64,000 nucleotides of DNA, from assembly GCA_030141605.1 (NCBI GenBank), contig JAQGDQ010000255.1, positions 57,746 through 121,745 of the forward strand, read 5' to 3'. A program made the position numbers and the translations under genes. Positions within the stretch are counted from its first letter, which is position 1; each line of letters opens with the position of its first letter. Origin of the DNA: Tubiluchus corallicola (lineage: Eukaryota; Priapulida; Priapulimorpha; Priapulimorphida; Tubiluchidae). Under the pieces are notes generated by a model. It searched no databases. It saw nothing but the letters and a program-made list of their open reading frames with translations, and was not told the DNA's origin. This document shows positions 25,301 through 40,300 of the stretch, in pieces.

Positions 25301-28300
25301 TACACTAAACTGTGTTTTCCAGACTGAATTGTTTAATAGGCTTTCTTTGTGTTCCAGTATTTTAATCAATACTCTTGCTTTCTAGCTTTTTAATTACTTG
25401 TCTGCCAAAAGTTTGATGGTAGTGTGTTGCTTGGATTTATTGAGGAGAAAAAAATTTCACACCTTAGGACTATCTCAGGCACAATATTGTAACTTGTTTC
25501 AGTATAATAACTTGGCACAATGACTGTAATTTGACACAATATTATTTTCAGGCATCGGAAAGTTGACCACTGTTGACGGAAAAGCTTTCACCGATCCCGA
25601 AGTGTTACGTAAACTAACTTCGTCCGTTAGCTGCGCCTTGGACGAAGCGGCTGCCGCACTGACTCGCATGCGAGCAGAAAATCCTGGACAACTTGGAACA
25701 GGAGACGGGTAAGTGTTCTAGCATCATCCAAATTCTGTGACACCTCGCCTTGTGTTGCAAATAAATATTTGTCGTACAGTTTGTTTTCAGTAGTTTTTTT
25801 GCTTTCCAATTGTTTTTACTCTTGTTTACGTAGAACTCGAGTTCTTTGACACTGTAAAGAAAAGACATTTTTGTTTTTTGGCGGGGGAGGTGGGCAAGGA
25901 TAGAGTTGAAATGCCACTGCAGGAATTTAATGTTGCTTGAACTAACAATCCCGAGTTTCTAGACAATCCATATGTTGGCCTGGTAGGACGAACAAAAATG
26001 CAGATTAATCACTTGAGTTGCCATCTAAGTAATATACAACAGTGTTTATTATGGGAAACCAGTCTGAAACAAGACCGTCAGCTTATGCTATGTCGACTAG
26101 ACTTTGTGTACTTGTGAGCACCATGCGACAGTGTTAATATTGGAAACCTATGTTCCATTTGCCTGTTGTTTTACAATTATTCTTTTTTGATACAATTATT
26201 CTTTTATGATGACGATAGTGTATGAGACATAATAATTTATTACAATATGAAGTAACAATTTGGATGTACTATATATTTAACGTCATTATATTGTACTGAA
26301 TGTAATAATAATAAAAACTTCAAAAAAAAGCTAATAAGTGTAAGCATCATCATCATCGCCGTTGGTGTTATCATCTTGTCATCATCAACAAGCTCTTGCT
26401 GAACGTAATTTAATTAGTTTTTTCATTTGCTGTTGGTTTGTTTATTTGTTTCATTTTATAGTAAATGTTATTATTCACTACGAGTGTTGATAACAGATGA
26501 ATAAATAAAGTGGAAATTAAACTGAACTCGACTAACGAGTATAAGCGTAAGAGGATGGCAAGCAGCACGTGTGGTCTTCATTATTATAGCATGCCCTTTT
26601 GGACTTTGGGGAAAGACAGGATTTCTCTGTGTTGTAAGCAATTCTATGTTTGTCCAGTTTCTACAGCAGACATTTATTTTCTCTTTATCCACTTTTGTTC
26701 ATTTCCAATTCGTTAATTTTTCCATTTACTTTTTGTTTTATGCAGCATTACAAGTCGATAAGATTGTTCTTTGCTGTTTTATTTGTAATTTATTGTAAAA
26801 AAGCCTACAGTTTTGTCTAGTGTACAGAGTACAAAGTACTGAACTACAAATTTAGGTGCAGACATGAAAAGTATGAAAGAATGGAGAAGAAAATGTTCAA
26901 ACACAGTTCATTTAAAAATTGACAGACTATGGAAACTGGTGATTCCTTTGAATATTTTAGATGCCTTGCAAATGAACAAGAAAATTTTCAAAACTATGTT
27001 TGAAAATTATTTTTGTGATCTATTTTTACAACATTTTGCTCCATATAGTCACTCTGATTGCCCATTGAAGGTCTGTATTTTTAAGGGTATCATATCACTT
27101 CATGGTGTCAACATCAACTGTACAATTAAAATAACAGACCAGAACGATTTAATTAACTCATTTAATCTGACCCGATACATGCCTACTGATGCATACGGAA
27201 CTGTAGCAGTGATTATGTGAGTTGTTTTGGCTTCTTATAGTCGTTCACTGATTGATGCTTGCAACGAAGGCGACGTCGGAACAGTAAGAAAGTTACTGGA
27301 AGAAGGACGCAACGTGCAAGAAACCACGGAAGAAGGAGAAAGCCTTTTGTCTCTTGCTTGCTCGGCTGGTTATTACGAATTAGCACAGGTATAGAATATT
27401 CGAATTTTTTCCCCAAACATCAGTATAAGAATCTCGTCCTGTAAACTTTTGTTGTAATCTCTACAGGTTCAATATACTGAAGTTACTTTTTAATAATTGT
27501 CACATTCGGTGAAAGTTGTACTAAGCAACATGAATGTTTCCCTATAACTCTTATGAAGATTTATCCGAAAAAAAAAACTGATAGTAAACAGCAAACACGA
27601 CACAACAGCCAACATTTCGCTTTTTGTTTTTGCATGATAACTAGGAGAGTGCGATGTACTGTCGGTACACAAGTTGTGTCAATGCTCAATAGCGTGGCAG
27701 TTCTGTATTTGCTTAAATATGATGAAATAAATCGAGCTAGTAAACAATTATACCTTTGCAGTTTTGCTTAAACACAGTTTTTGTTGATTATACAAAATAG
27801 TTTGAAGAGCTTTTGAAAGAATTAGGTCTACTTTAAGAAATTTAATATTTTACTACATGACATTAACCATTGAATGCAAATGCAGATATAGTAATCAGAA
27901 CAATTTACACTGCTCACCAATCACCACTAACTTAAAACGATAAAATGTTATAGAGTTTTAAATTTTCTAGTTGGAATTACAAGAAAATTTGATTCAGCTT
28001 CAGTTAAAAATTCAACTCTTCTGTACGGTAATCCAGTTTAACTTGATATTTTTTCGGAATTCGGTTCAGCAGCACAGTCGATTATTCGGTTAAGTTTCGG
28101 TGGCACCCAAGCATAAAAAATCGGCTTCGGTTCGGCTGATGAAAATGTATATTGGGTGCACCCCTAGACCTGCATTGTTTAATAGACAATGGGGTTTTGG
28201 GACAACAGTATGTTGTGTACACTGTACAAGTCTTGCAAATTTTTGTGATTGCATTGTATGTGTTTCAGTTAGATTTTTAAATTAATTAATAACTGGAATA

Positions 28301-31300
28301 AACAATTAAAAGTGAGATGTAAAACCAGTTAAACGCTGAAGCTTAGTCTTACGTAGTTTTACTGACTGCAAAAGGTTTAACTGAGTGATTTGATTGTGAT
28401 GTTAAAATTAAGTGACAGTGAGCTTGATCGGTAAATGGATGGGTGACTGCTGCGAAAACTGATTTGGCATGGCCGGCCTCATTTACCATATGTTCTGCAG
28501 TTCTTGCACTTGTTAGGAGAGGACATCTGAGTATGCTTAGGGCACTACTGCTGGTTCATTGTCTCATCTTGAGAAGACTATTCCTAGCATTGATCTAGAA
28601 TCTAGATTCTGGTCAGCAGCAGTAGTGGGCCACGTTATTCAGTGCTATATACCAGCAAACAGTGTACTAAATTGTGCAGTACTAGTAAAGCTTCATATGG
28701 CCTTCAATAGTGAATGCTAAGTGTTGCAACTTACCGCAGTGCATCTAAAAAGTTGCAATGAGACGAGGTGATCTGTGTCAGCTTATTTGACATCAGTAGT
28801 TTTTGATGGCAAATGAGAAGTGTAAGTTAATGGACACCAATTCGAGTCTTTTTCCACTGATAAAGACTGCACATACTCATTTCTATCCTCAAGACTTTCA
28901 AAAGTTCTATAACTTCTGGTTGAACCCAAGTGATGCCCCCTGTTCATGTCAATGCTTGCTTATGCTAAATGTTGTTCTTTGAGGCACTTAAAATTGGTTT
29001 ATTCTGCCCACCAGGCATTTTACCATAACTTGGATAAGTTGTATTAAAATTTAGTAGTTCATGTACTTAGTTTAATTAGTGTTTGATGTTTTACACTCTG
29101 TGTTAAGACCTTTCGTTGAACAAGATGTAGTGCTGTGAAAGATGTTAATACCTCTACAATATTTTGCACTATGCATTTTTATTTTTTACCAATTTTTTTA
29201 CTGTTTCTCGTGTGTCTGTAGGTTTTACTAGCCATGCGTGCTAACGTAGAAGATCGTGGTTTGAAAGGTGACTGCACTCCACTGATGGAAGCGGCAGGTG
29301 CCGGTCATGTCGACATTGTCAAGCTTCTGTTGGCCCACAGTGCTGATGTCAATGCTCAGTCCAATGCAGGTATGTTAACATGATGAGGAATTTCCCATTT
29401 TGGTTTTGAAAAGGTGCGCAGAGGAGGGGTAGCTTTTCAGCTTTTAAAGCACTTAAAATAACTATAGAAAAGCATTTTCTCTTATTGTATTTCCATTTGT
29501 TGCAGTAAACTGATCCAGCTTATCTGTACATATTTTTTCGATATTTAAGACACACTCCTCATTTTGCAGGGTAAAATTAAGAAAAAAGTTTTTGGTCACA
29601 GCTAACACTAAGTCCATTTTTTGCATTATTCTAATGAAAGAATTGTTTAATACTACGTGCAGGTGGTGATTTCCATCAACTTGCCTTATGATTTCTGCAT
29701 ATCAAGCTTGTTGCATCTTTGTGTTTACAGAAATGATGGCAGAGCTTTGATGTTTCCTAACTGTGCAGTGCAATATTTAATTACATTCAAAAAATCATTT
29801 TTCGCGTGACAAAACGTTCTTGTGTCAATTGTTCTTTGTATATTTCCTTACTACTACCACTACTGTACTAATGAAAGTTGTGGCATACATTCAGCCTATA
29901 AAATACAGGCTGTTTTTAGTATGGTTTTTCCTAGAAAAAACTGCGTCTTATATGACGAAAAGTGTGATACGAGCAGTAGATGCATACTAAAGTACTTCTC
30001 TGTTAATTGATACCTCTTTTGTCTAGTTAATCTACACCGGGAGCCTTTCATATCCATTGTTTTTAATGGTTCTGAATGGAAGAAATAGGTGTCGAAACAC
30101 ACTGCTGTATCAGCATCACGTTTGATCTAAGTTGCACTCATTTCACTCTTTTACTAAACAGGTAACACCGCGTTGACGTACGCATGTGCCGCTGGTCACG
30201 AGGAGGTGGTGAAAGTGTTGTTGGAGCACTGTGCCGATGTAGAACATCACAACGAAAATGGGCACACGCCTTTGATGGAAGCTGCCAGCGGCGGCCATGT
30301 TAGGGTGGCAAAGATACTGCTGGAGAATGGTGCCGGAATCAACACCCATTCTAATGAGTTCAAAGAAAGTGCTCTGACCCTTGCTTGCTACAAAGGTAAG
30401 AATTGAGTTTTGTCATGCAAAGTCAGCAAAGTTGAATGTCTTTTACAAAATAGTAAGTTGTTCTGTTATGTATTCCTCCCTGTCTTGTTCTCTTACCTTC
30501 TCACTGATCATTGTATCTGCTTGACATTGCACTGTATTCGTGCTTTTGCATCTGCACAGTACATTGGCTATCTGTTTTTCTATAGTAATGATCAGTTAGA
30601 GATTTGTCATTATGCTTAATATTAGAGAATATCTGCTACAACCACAGAACGCTTTTTCGTGATCATGGAAGTGGGACTGACATGATCCTGCTATCACAGT
30701 GGTCGTAGGCTAGAATCAATTGTACTGTAGAGCGTTGTACAATCTTGAGCTGATAGCAGATCACAACTTCAAGCTAGGTAGCACCAACACAGGCACTTCA
30801 GTTTGTAATGCTTTGTTTTGTTTCGTTTCATCATGTTCCAAGAATTTGAGTCGAGTAAGTTCTGGAAAAAATTTTCTGTAGAGTCAGGGACTGTAGCGAG
30901 ATGTATTGGACGTGATTCTGACTGTCACTCTAGTGATGTCTTATCAGAATCAGAATTTTTCACTGTTTGATTGTAGCAGAAAACTCTCTATTAAGTCTTT
31001 TGGTTATTAATTTAGTACAGTGTATTTGCCTATTGAGTCGCCTTCTGTTGCTCTAGTCTTAATGTTCAATGTTTGAATTCAGGTCACTTGGAGATGGTTC
31101 GATTCCTACTGGAGGCCGGTGCCGACCAGGAGCATAAAACGGATGAAATGCATACTGCGCTCATGGAGGCATCCATGGATGGACACGTGGAAGTTGCTCG
31201 TTTGCTCTTAGACAGTGGCGCTCAGGTCAGTTTTGGGTAGTAACATGTTTTAACTAATATCTGGTGACGTTGCACTATTAGGTTGTTCCGTTTTAGAACT

Positions 31301-34300
31301 TTGGATTTTAAAGGATTTTTTTATGTTGTCTTTGTAATAGTGTTTAGCATAAGTGTTTAGTGTTATCAGCTGCTTTTGGGAAAGGACTAGTTCAAGCACT
31401 AAACAAATTATTATGCTTGAGAATTGCCTATTGGTGTCTGTTTTGATTTGAAATGAGTTGTTAGATGCTGAACAAAACTTTCTTTGACACAATTTCCTTT
31501 AACACAAGATTGGCTGTGTTAAGTCAGACTTGCAATACCGATATAAAGTTCAGTGATTATAGCAAGTATTCTGGAAGCATTTTAATCTGCAAACTTCTAC
31601 TTTTTCTACTTTCCTGTAATGATTGGTGTTATCCTTAACCGTGTTCATTTCAGGTATACTGTTTTAATGTGTTTTTTAATATTGTTTTATACTTGGTAGT
31701 TTATACTTGGTTTTTTATAAATATTTGGTAGTACAGTATTACAATGGGTTGTAATAGAAAATAAATAAATCAAACAAAATAAAACACTATGATGTCTAGC
31801 GGCGTGTAATGCAGGTTGTATTATGGTTAAAAGTTTGTTGGTGTAGTCACTATGTCCATGAAGCCTGTACGTTGAGCAGAATTTATATAACCTTTTCGCA
31901 ATAATTTGTAAATGTCTTCAACTTAGTTTGACAACAAATATGTGATTAACGATTAAATCAGAGCTGCTTCTTAACGTATTAAATACCAATGTTAGTGTAA
32001 TTTACTGGTTTTAAACATTCTTTCTGATGTAACAAGTGACTTAGGTAATTGGCAATTTTTATATCTTCCTTGCAGGTTAATATGCCAGCTGATAGCTTTG
32101 AGTCGCCACTTACCCTAGCGGCATGTGGTGGTCACGTTGAGCTTGCCTGCCTCCTGATAGAGAGAGGTGCCAACTTGGAAGAGGTGAATGACGAAGGGTA
32201 CACCCCTCTCATGGAAGCAGCTAGGGAAGGGCATGAAGAAATGGTGGCTCTCCTGCTCAGCCAAGGTATCGACACCTAATTTAAATGAATATTTGAAATT
32301 ACTGCAAAATGTTCCCGTGTAGGTGAGCAGGGTTAGGTTGACTGTGTGTGTTTTAATGACATTCTGGGTTTTCCATATTTATGTATGTTAAAGCTTTATT
32401 TGGAATGGTTTGGAATTCTTAACATTTTGACTTGCAGATGGGACTAATTTTTACATACAGCAGCTCGTTGCTGTAAATTGTTGTTAGAAGCATATAAGAT
32501 CAAAAGCAATGTTATCTTACATATGAAACTGAACATTGTGATATTTACGTTGTCCGTGTGTTACACTAGGAGCCGACATTAATGCTCAGACGGAAGAGAC
32601 CCAAGAAACTGCATTGACTCTCGCTTGCTGTGGTGGATTCTTAGAAGTGGCAGATTTTCTAATCAAAGCAGGGGCCGACATTGAGTTGGGTGCCAGCACA
32701 CCTTTGATGGAGGCGTCGCAAGAAGGTCATCTAGAACTAGTCCGCTATCTTCTAGAAGCTGGTAAGATATTCTTTATTAGTCCTTGTTTTGAATTTACAC
32801 TTGTTACACTGGATTTTTAAACATTTTTGAGTGCAGTAGCTCGTTAATCATTTGATTCAATAACATAGAAATAATTCATGAATCTTAGTGTCAAAGATTG
32901 GAACAGTTAATAAGGAATCTCGCTGTACAAAAATTGAAAAGACACTTTGTCTCAGTTCATCATTGTTTACTATTTTTTAATGGAAGGCAAGAAGAAAGAA
33001 GTCTTAAAATCACTAACATTTTGGTTTTTGTAATTTATAACAAAATTACTTTTTTGGCATGAACCATGTAGGCCTGTAATGATACATTGTGATATCTTTT
33101 GTTACGAAATGTGTATCACCAAAGTGCATCCATATTGTGAAAATCTGATTCAATGATATTTATCGTATGCACTTGACCGTGTGCTGACAAAAAATATTTG
33201 AAGTGATTCAATTGCAGCTGCAGATTGTATTGTTAGCTTAACAATTGGTGCAGTGAGCAATAGTTGACTAAACACAGGCATTCCTAGAAGCCAAAGTGGT
33301 TAAAAACACGGGATGTTTAACCTGTAGTATTCTTAATCTGTATGTCTTATTCACAATGCCATTTGCATCCAAATTGCTAGATATTACTGATTAACATAAA
33401 AAGTACAAAAGGTCAATAATTTGTAATTTACTGGGTTTATAACTGCTTTGCATATTCGGAGTTTTGTTTTAGATGCATTTTAATATGTTTAAATTGGAGT
33501 GTCAGGAGTAAACCATAAGTAATTGTGATGTTGTTTCTAGGTGCGCATGTTCGTGCCACTACGGCCACTGGTGATACGGCTCTGACTTACGCAGCTGAAA
33601 ATGGCCACACTGACGTAGCTGATTTATTGCTGCAAGCTGGTTCTGATCTGGTAAGTCATCTTGTCTCTGTGTTGCTGTTTTTCCTAAATCTGTTACTTGT
33701 CTTTAAAAACAAAGCAGGCAAGTCTCTGTCAAGGTGTTGTTTAGTAAAATCCAGGAAACTGGAAAATATCAAAGTGCTGTGTGTCAAGTGTAAAGCTGTG
33801 AGTTTCAAAACATGTGAAGGCCACTGATTTTTATATAGGCACATGTGATCTGTATAGCTGCTGATTGCTTCGAATTGTAAAGCTGGATAGCCTGATAATT
33901 TCATTATCTTTTCGTTACTTTGAGAGCTGACGTTAATGACCAGGAAATTCCGTTTAGACTTTAAAATGAAATTAATCGCTTCATAAATGAATAAAGTTAA
34001 TTTTGTTGTAACATTTTAAACTCCGAAAATGATTTTAGGGTTTGGATCTTGAACGTTTTTAATGTTTGAATTCATCATTAACAGGAACATGAATCGGAGG
34101 GAGGAAGGACTCCTCTGATGAAAGCAGCAAGGGCGGGTCACTTGTGCATCGTGCAGTTTTTGATATCACGCGGAGCTGACGTGAACAAAGCAACAACCAA
34201 TAATGATCATACTGTGTTGTCACTCGCCTGTGCTGGTGGCCATTTGACTGTGGTAGAGCTCCTACTGGCCCATGGTGCGGATCCAGGCCACAAGTTGAAG

Positions 34301-37300
34301 GTATGTGTACTGCTCTGTGTCTCTTGAGTAGTTTTGGTTTTAGTTTTTCACCTTTAACAGTCTGTCAAGTCAAATTTACTCAACAACTAGCAGCAGTTTG
34401 CATTAATTTGACCGGTTTAACTTGAAAAAGATAGCTGCAGATATTTTTGGGGCATATATTTATGGTTAGCACTAGGAATGGTTATCTATTCAACAAATAT
34501 CACAAAATTATCGACACAGAATTGTTTTTAGATTCGTCAACATGACTTGGGGTGTGCTAGTTCATTGTTAGCACAATAATGAATTGTGCATTCTTGTATG
34601 AAACTGCCGGGTTAAAATTGTCATTGTTTTTGCAACTACATTTACACTGAAGTGCCAGCTGAGTCAACAGTAGAAAGATTTGCATTTTCACAAACCACTA
34701 AAATCATAAATCAGACAGAGCAGCATCAAAGCGCTGAGTTCAGTGAGCTATTAGCCTCTTAACAGCAACTTAACAGTGACAGACGACTTGAAACAAGTTA
34801 CTGAACTATCGTACAGAAGTTAGTAAATCAAATAAGTCTGTAGTTGGTAAACTGTTAAAAAGACAATTTATCGATTAATACTAAAACGTTTTTTCTAATC
34901 TATGTATGCTACAATAACAAAATAAACTAATGTTTAGAACGACAGCTTTGCTTTTAATACTCAAAGTATCACTCGTAGAGATTTTGAGAGTTAAATTAGT
35001 ACAGGCCTGCAAACACTGCTCAATTAAAAATGTGCACTATTTCTAATTATCAACAGATGTCAATTTGACACAACTGTCGATTCATCGACACGATCCAGAA
35101 CTATTGATAATCATCACTTATAATAATTTTTAGATCGCCATATTACTTATTTACAATTGCTAATTATATCTATTTATGCTTAAGCATTTTTTACCATTAC
35201 TCCTGTTTGCTTTTCCTTTAATTTCAATCTCACTTTTCTTCAGGATGGTTCAACTATGATGATTGAGTCATCCAAGGGTGGTCACACGTCCGTTGTGGCT
35301 CTGTTGATCGACTATCCGAACAACCTTTTGACTTCCACCCCACCACCGGATCTGTCGCAGCTCACTCCACCTAACCCGGAAGGAGCTGAGGCTTCTAGGG
35401 TACCTTTGCGTGGACTGCCTACTCTGCCTGGTCAGGAACTTGATGCGGCAGTACTGAACGCTAGTCAGTTTACCAGTTTACAGGCCAGTGCTATGCCACG
35501 GCTGACGGGACAAGTAAGTAGTTTTAAAATTTGTTTTGTCTGATGTGCTGAGTCCTCATTAATTAAGTTACTAAAAGTTCACGTTTGATTTAGTGTAACA
35601 CACTGTGAAGTACCAAACTGCTAGTATGGTCTAATGTAAATCTAAAATGACTGTAATTTACGACTTTTGTGTAGCGCAACTTTTGATGAGCCCTTCCTGA
35701 AACAATTGCTGCAAAATTTACTAAATTATCTTTGGTCAAATTTAAACGTGATAACAAAATGCATTTTGTTGAGTTCTCATTGTGTATGACATAACTGATT
35801 TAGTATCAACAATATTTCTTTAGTGGAACTAAAATTAATTTGTTGAACAAATTTTCAAACGAAGGTCCACGAGGTGCACAAATTTTAACATTTGAGATTT
35901 ATGTTGATACTTAACCACATTAACTTTCAGGTGAGCTTAAACGACTGTCCAATACTTCCACTGGATGAAGCGATACGTCAGATTGATGAGAACTTGGTGA
36001 AGAATACGACCACGCCGGTAATCGACAGGGTAACTCTAGCCGACATCCAGCACGTGCAGAACGCAATCCGCAACAATCCAGTCCAGTCATCGGGAAGTTT
36101 GGATGTAGAGAAGCCTTGTGATTTGGATGATGCTGGTGGATCCGTACCCGAGGGTGCCGAGGCTGAGCTTAAGCCTGGAGAGAGACTGGAGGAATTCATC
36201 AACGAGATGGTCAAAAAGGCCGAAGAGCCAAATGCCACTCCGGAAGAACGCATTCTGAAGAAGCAGCAGATCCTTGAGGAGCTGCAGAAAGTTGAACGGG
36301 AACTTCAGGAAAAAGCACACAGCCACCTCCTACTGACGGCTCAGCAGCAACAGCGGTTGTCTCAGGGATTGCAGACACCGCCTCCCCAGGAAGGTACATC
36401 TCAATCGCAGCCTCGTCAAACGCAGCTTCTTCCGACGCCCCACTTATCTCAAGTTCTTCAAGCGCAGAATGTCATGATATCGCAGAACATTTCTCTACCG
36501 GCAACGGCCCAACAGTTGGCACTGCAACAACAGCTGCAGGCCGTGAGTCCCATCATCGGTTCAACCGACCTGAACATCAACGTAACTCTTCCGCTGTTCA
36601 ATCCTCTGCCCACGTCTCTGATCGACTCCATCAAGAGTGGCAGCAAGCATTCTCAGCTCAGCTCCGCATCCCTTCTTCAGTCGGCTGCGATGAATCTTAC
36701 CGACACGTTCTTACCCACCCATGTGGCACCGGCCTCGACAACCGGTGGTGATGGGTTGTCGCTAGTGACTCCACCATCGAGTCCGGCAGCGGCAATTTCT
36801 GCTCCGAACAATGAACTGCAAGGAGAAGGCTTGATGGTAGCGGCTCCGGCTCGTACTTTGGATGAGACGTTGAGTGATATCATGATAGGTACATGTACGT
36901 ATTTATCCATTATTTCTACATTTGTCTTCTTTGTTTAGTTAGAAGCCAAAAAATATTTAACTTTTCATAAAGTGACTGCAGAAGAAAATTTTTCTGTATA
37001 TGGGAATGCTTTGTCACTTCCTTGTTTTAATTATTTGCTTCAAATTTTTGTTGACAGTATAGGCAAAGCCAAGAGTCATCTTAATAGTGATATTGCATAA
37101 CAGTGTTAATTAAAAAAAATCATAGCAACGTCTGATTTCAAGTTTTGATTACCTCAATTAATTATAGCAGCTAGTAGTGAGAGTTTAATTGATGAATTGA
37201 TGGATATTTTCTAAAATAATTTATATACATAACAATAGTTTTTATTCATTCTCACACGGCAGATTTTAAGTGATTCAACATACATTTTGTATTTTTCAGT

Positions 37301-40300
37301 ACCGACCCATTGCCAACAAACAAACAGTACCCAGGTCTACACCACCAATGTGACGAGTGTCGCTACTCAGTGTATTGACTTTCACCCCCATCTTGCTCGC
37401 AGCATTTCTCCTCCCTCTTCGGGGCCTCTCACACCCAATCCATCACCCGCGTCTCCTCACGTTTCCCCGCCCGTGTATCCTTTACTGGACCTCGATGCGC
37501 AAACGGAGAGCAACCATGACACCGCGCTGACTTTGGCTTGTGCTGGTGGCCATGAAGAGCTTGTTAGCTTGCTGTTGGCAAGGGGAGCTGATAAAGAGCA
37601 TAGAGATAAGAAAGGTACAACCAGCTGTTTTTTTTGCAAGTTTTAACTGTTATTAGCTCAGGTTATTAGTTATTATTTTTTCGTGGTGTTTTTCATTTTC
37701 ACACTGTCTTGGGCAACTTTTTTTATGTATCATTTCACAATTAATGCTACATTTTTTTAGTTAGATTTTTAAAATACTTTGTTCTAAAGACAATGTTTTT
37801 GTATCATAGAGGATTTCAGTAACTGTTCAGATTTGTGTGACTATTTATCAGAAATAACAGCTATTTTCTCAGCAATCTTTAACTTTTTTTCAGGTTTCAC
37901 TCCTTTGATATTAGCAGCAACCGCTGGACATTCCGGAGTTGTTCAGATATTACTGGAGAGCGGAGCTGACATTGAAGCTCAGTCAGAGAGGACTAAAGAC
38001 ACTGCTTTATCATTAGCTTGCTCTGGAGGTCGTTATGAGGTAGCAATCTATGCATTTTGCACATTCATCAACTTCCCTGTAGTTTTTTGTTGTGTAGATA
38101 CTGTATTGAAACTGTTTTTTAATTTTGTACAGAGTTTTGTACTTTGTTAAGAAAATATTGTTGTGTTTTATTCCAGGTTGTCGAGATTCTACTGACCAAA
38201 AGTGCAAACAAGGAGCACCGCAATGTGTCCGATTACACACCTCTAAGTCTAGCCGCATCGGGTGGATACGTAAACATTATCAAACTACTGTTACAACATG
38301 GTGCCGAAATTAACTCCAGGTATAATTTTTATTTCTTTTTACAAACTGTTACATTGTTTTGCTAGAATGTAGTATAATTATTTTCAGTCTTACGTTATGT
38401 TGTAATGTTTTGCATTTATTTGTCTCAGGACTGGAAGTAAGCTAGGCATATCACCCCTTATGCTGGCGGCCATGAACGGTCACACAGCGGCGGTCAGGCT
38501 ACTGCTGGACATGGGTTCGGATATTAATGCACAGATTGAGACCAACCGAAACACAGCGCTTACCCTTGCTTGCTTTCAAGGTCGTCACGAGGTGGTCAGC
38601 CTTTTGGTTGACCGCAAGGCCAACGTTGAGCATCGGGCAAAGGTTGGTAACATTTCTTGTGACATATTTTTACAGAATTGTTTCATGTTGATTGGAAAGT
38701 AAGACCCCAGTTGCAGTTTATATATGTTATTTAACAATTTTCTTCGTTTTTGTGCACTGGAGTTAACGATGTCTTAATTTGCAGACCGGACTGACACCTC
38801 TTATGGAAGCTGCTTCTGGCGGTTACGTTGAAGTTGGCAGGGTTCTGTTAGATAAAGGCGCCGATGTTAATGCTGCTCCTGTCCCTTCGTCTCGTGATAC
38901 AGCTTTGACAATAGCTGCAGACAAAGGTCATTATAGGTGAGGAAAAGATCATTATGTCTTCCAGGTTCTAAGACAGAAGATTTTGTAATAGGTTCTAAAC
39001 TTGGAAATTTTGGAATTAAGAAGTTTGGGAACATCCAAAAATTTAGTGTGCTTACGTTGCGATACAACGACTTTGGTTTGACATAAAAATGTTTCATGAC
39101 TACAGATGTTCGTAGGTGAAACACTCGGTCTAACATTTTTCTGAAACTTCTGAACCATGAATTGCTAAATGCATTTTTATTTTAGGTTTGTTGAGCTGCT
39201 GCTTCAGCGTGGTGCAATGGTGGACGTCAAGAACAAGAAAGGCAATTCTCCACTCTGGTTAGCGTGCAATGGTAAATTTAATGCTCAATTGTTCCTCCTG
39301 ATAGAAAGGGTTAAGGTAGTAGTTGAGGTTGAGAAGTGAAAAATTGATATGGAGCTGAAGCTACAGTTTCTAGTGGAGACTCATAGTAACTTTGATGTTA
39401 GTGATAAGATACCTATCAAATGATTATTAGAGTAATTGCAAGGTGATCATTAATTTGGTAAAACTATTTTATGTGGCAATTAGAAGAATTACAATGACCA
39501 AAGGTGCCTGACTTCCCTAATTTCACTTTTCCAGTGGGTAATCCAGTTTGTGTTTATTTGCTGAGCAGATTTCTCCTAGTATTTTCATTTTTTGAAACAG
39601 AGTTTGGAATTAGTGTTTTCTTATATTAAGAGCAAGTTTAAATTGTTTCTCATTTCAAGTGTGGTATCATTTTCACTGGAAGTGATTGAGAAAAAATTTC
39701 TGTTTTTTATCACTTTTTTGTTATTTGCTCTCTCAGAAAAGTGTGATTATTAGCAATTTCTTCTATAAAGAAGTCGGTATGTAATGTTCATATTTTGTGT
39801 CTGCAGAGAAGGCAGGCATAAGTGGCTACTTCTCTACTTCTTAGTATTTTAAATTTGTTCCTGTAAAGCTGACACACATCTGTTGTATTTCTTCACTAGC
39901 AGGTGGCCATTTAGACGTTGTCCAACTACTCGTGAATGCTGGTGCCGATATTGATAGCCAGGACAACCGCAAGGTGTCATGTCTGATGGCGGCATTCCGC
40001 AAGGGTCATGTAAAGGTCGTCAAGTGGCTAGTCAAGCATGTTACGCAGTTTCCGTCAGACACGGAATGCATGAGATATATCACTACAATCTCAGACAAGG
40101 TAACTAGTTCCTGGACTACATTCTTGTAGTTTTTTAAAATGAGAAAAAAGCGCTGTTGGATTTTATGGTTAGAGCATGTATTATGCGTGGAATGATGAAT
40201 TTAGAGAGTTGTTGTCGAAAAGACGACGAAGAACAATTGCCGAAAGAATTCTTTGCAACTAGGATATGCTTTGGTCCTTCACAAGCTGCTTCGTAAATGA

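Noticed and set aside
26864-27220. 118-codon plus-strand ORF in MASK intron 3
   Set aside because: The duplicate copy (about 2405-2700) has an insertion and substitutions that break the frame. No domain is recognisable, and it lies between two solid exons.
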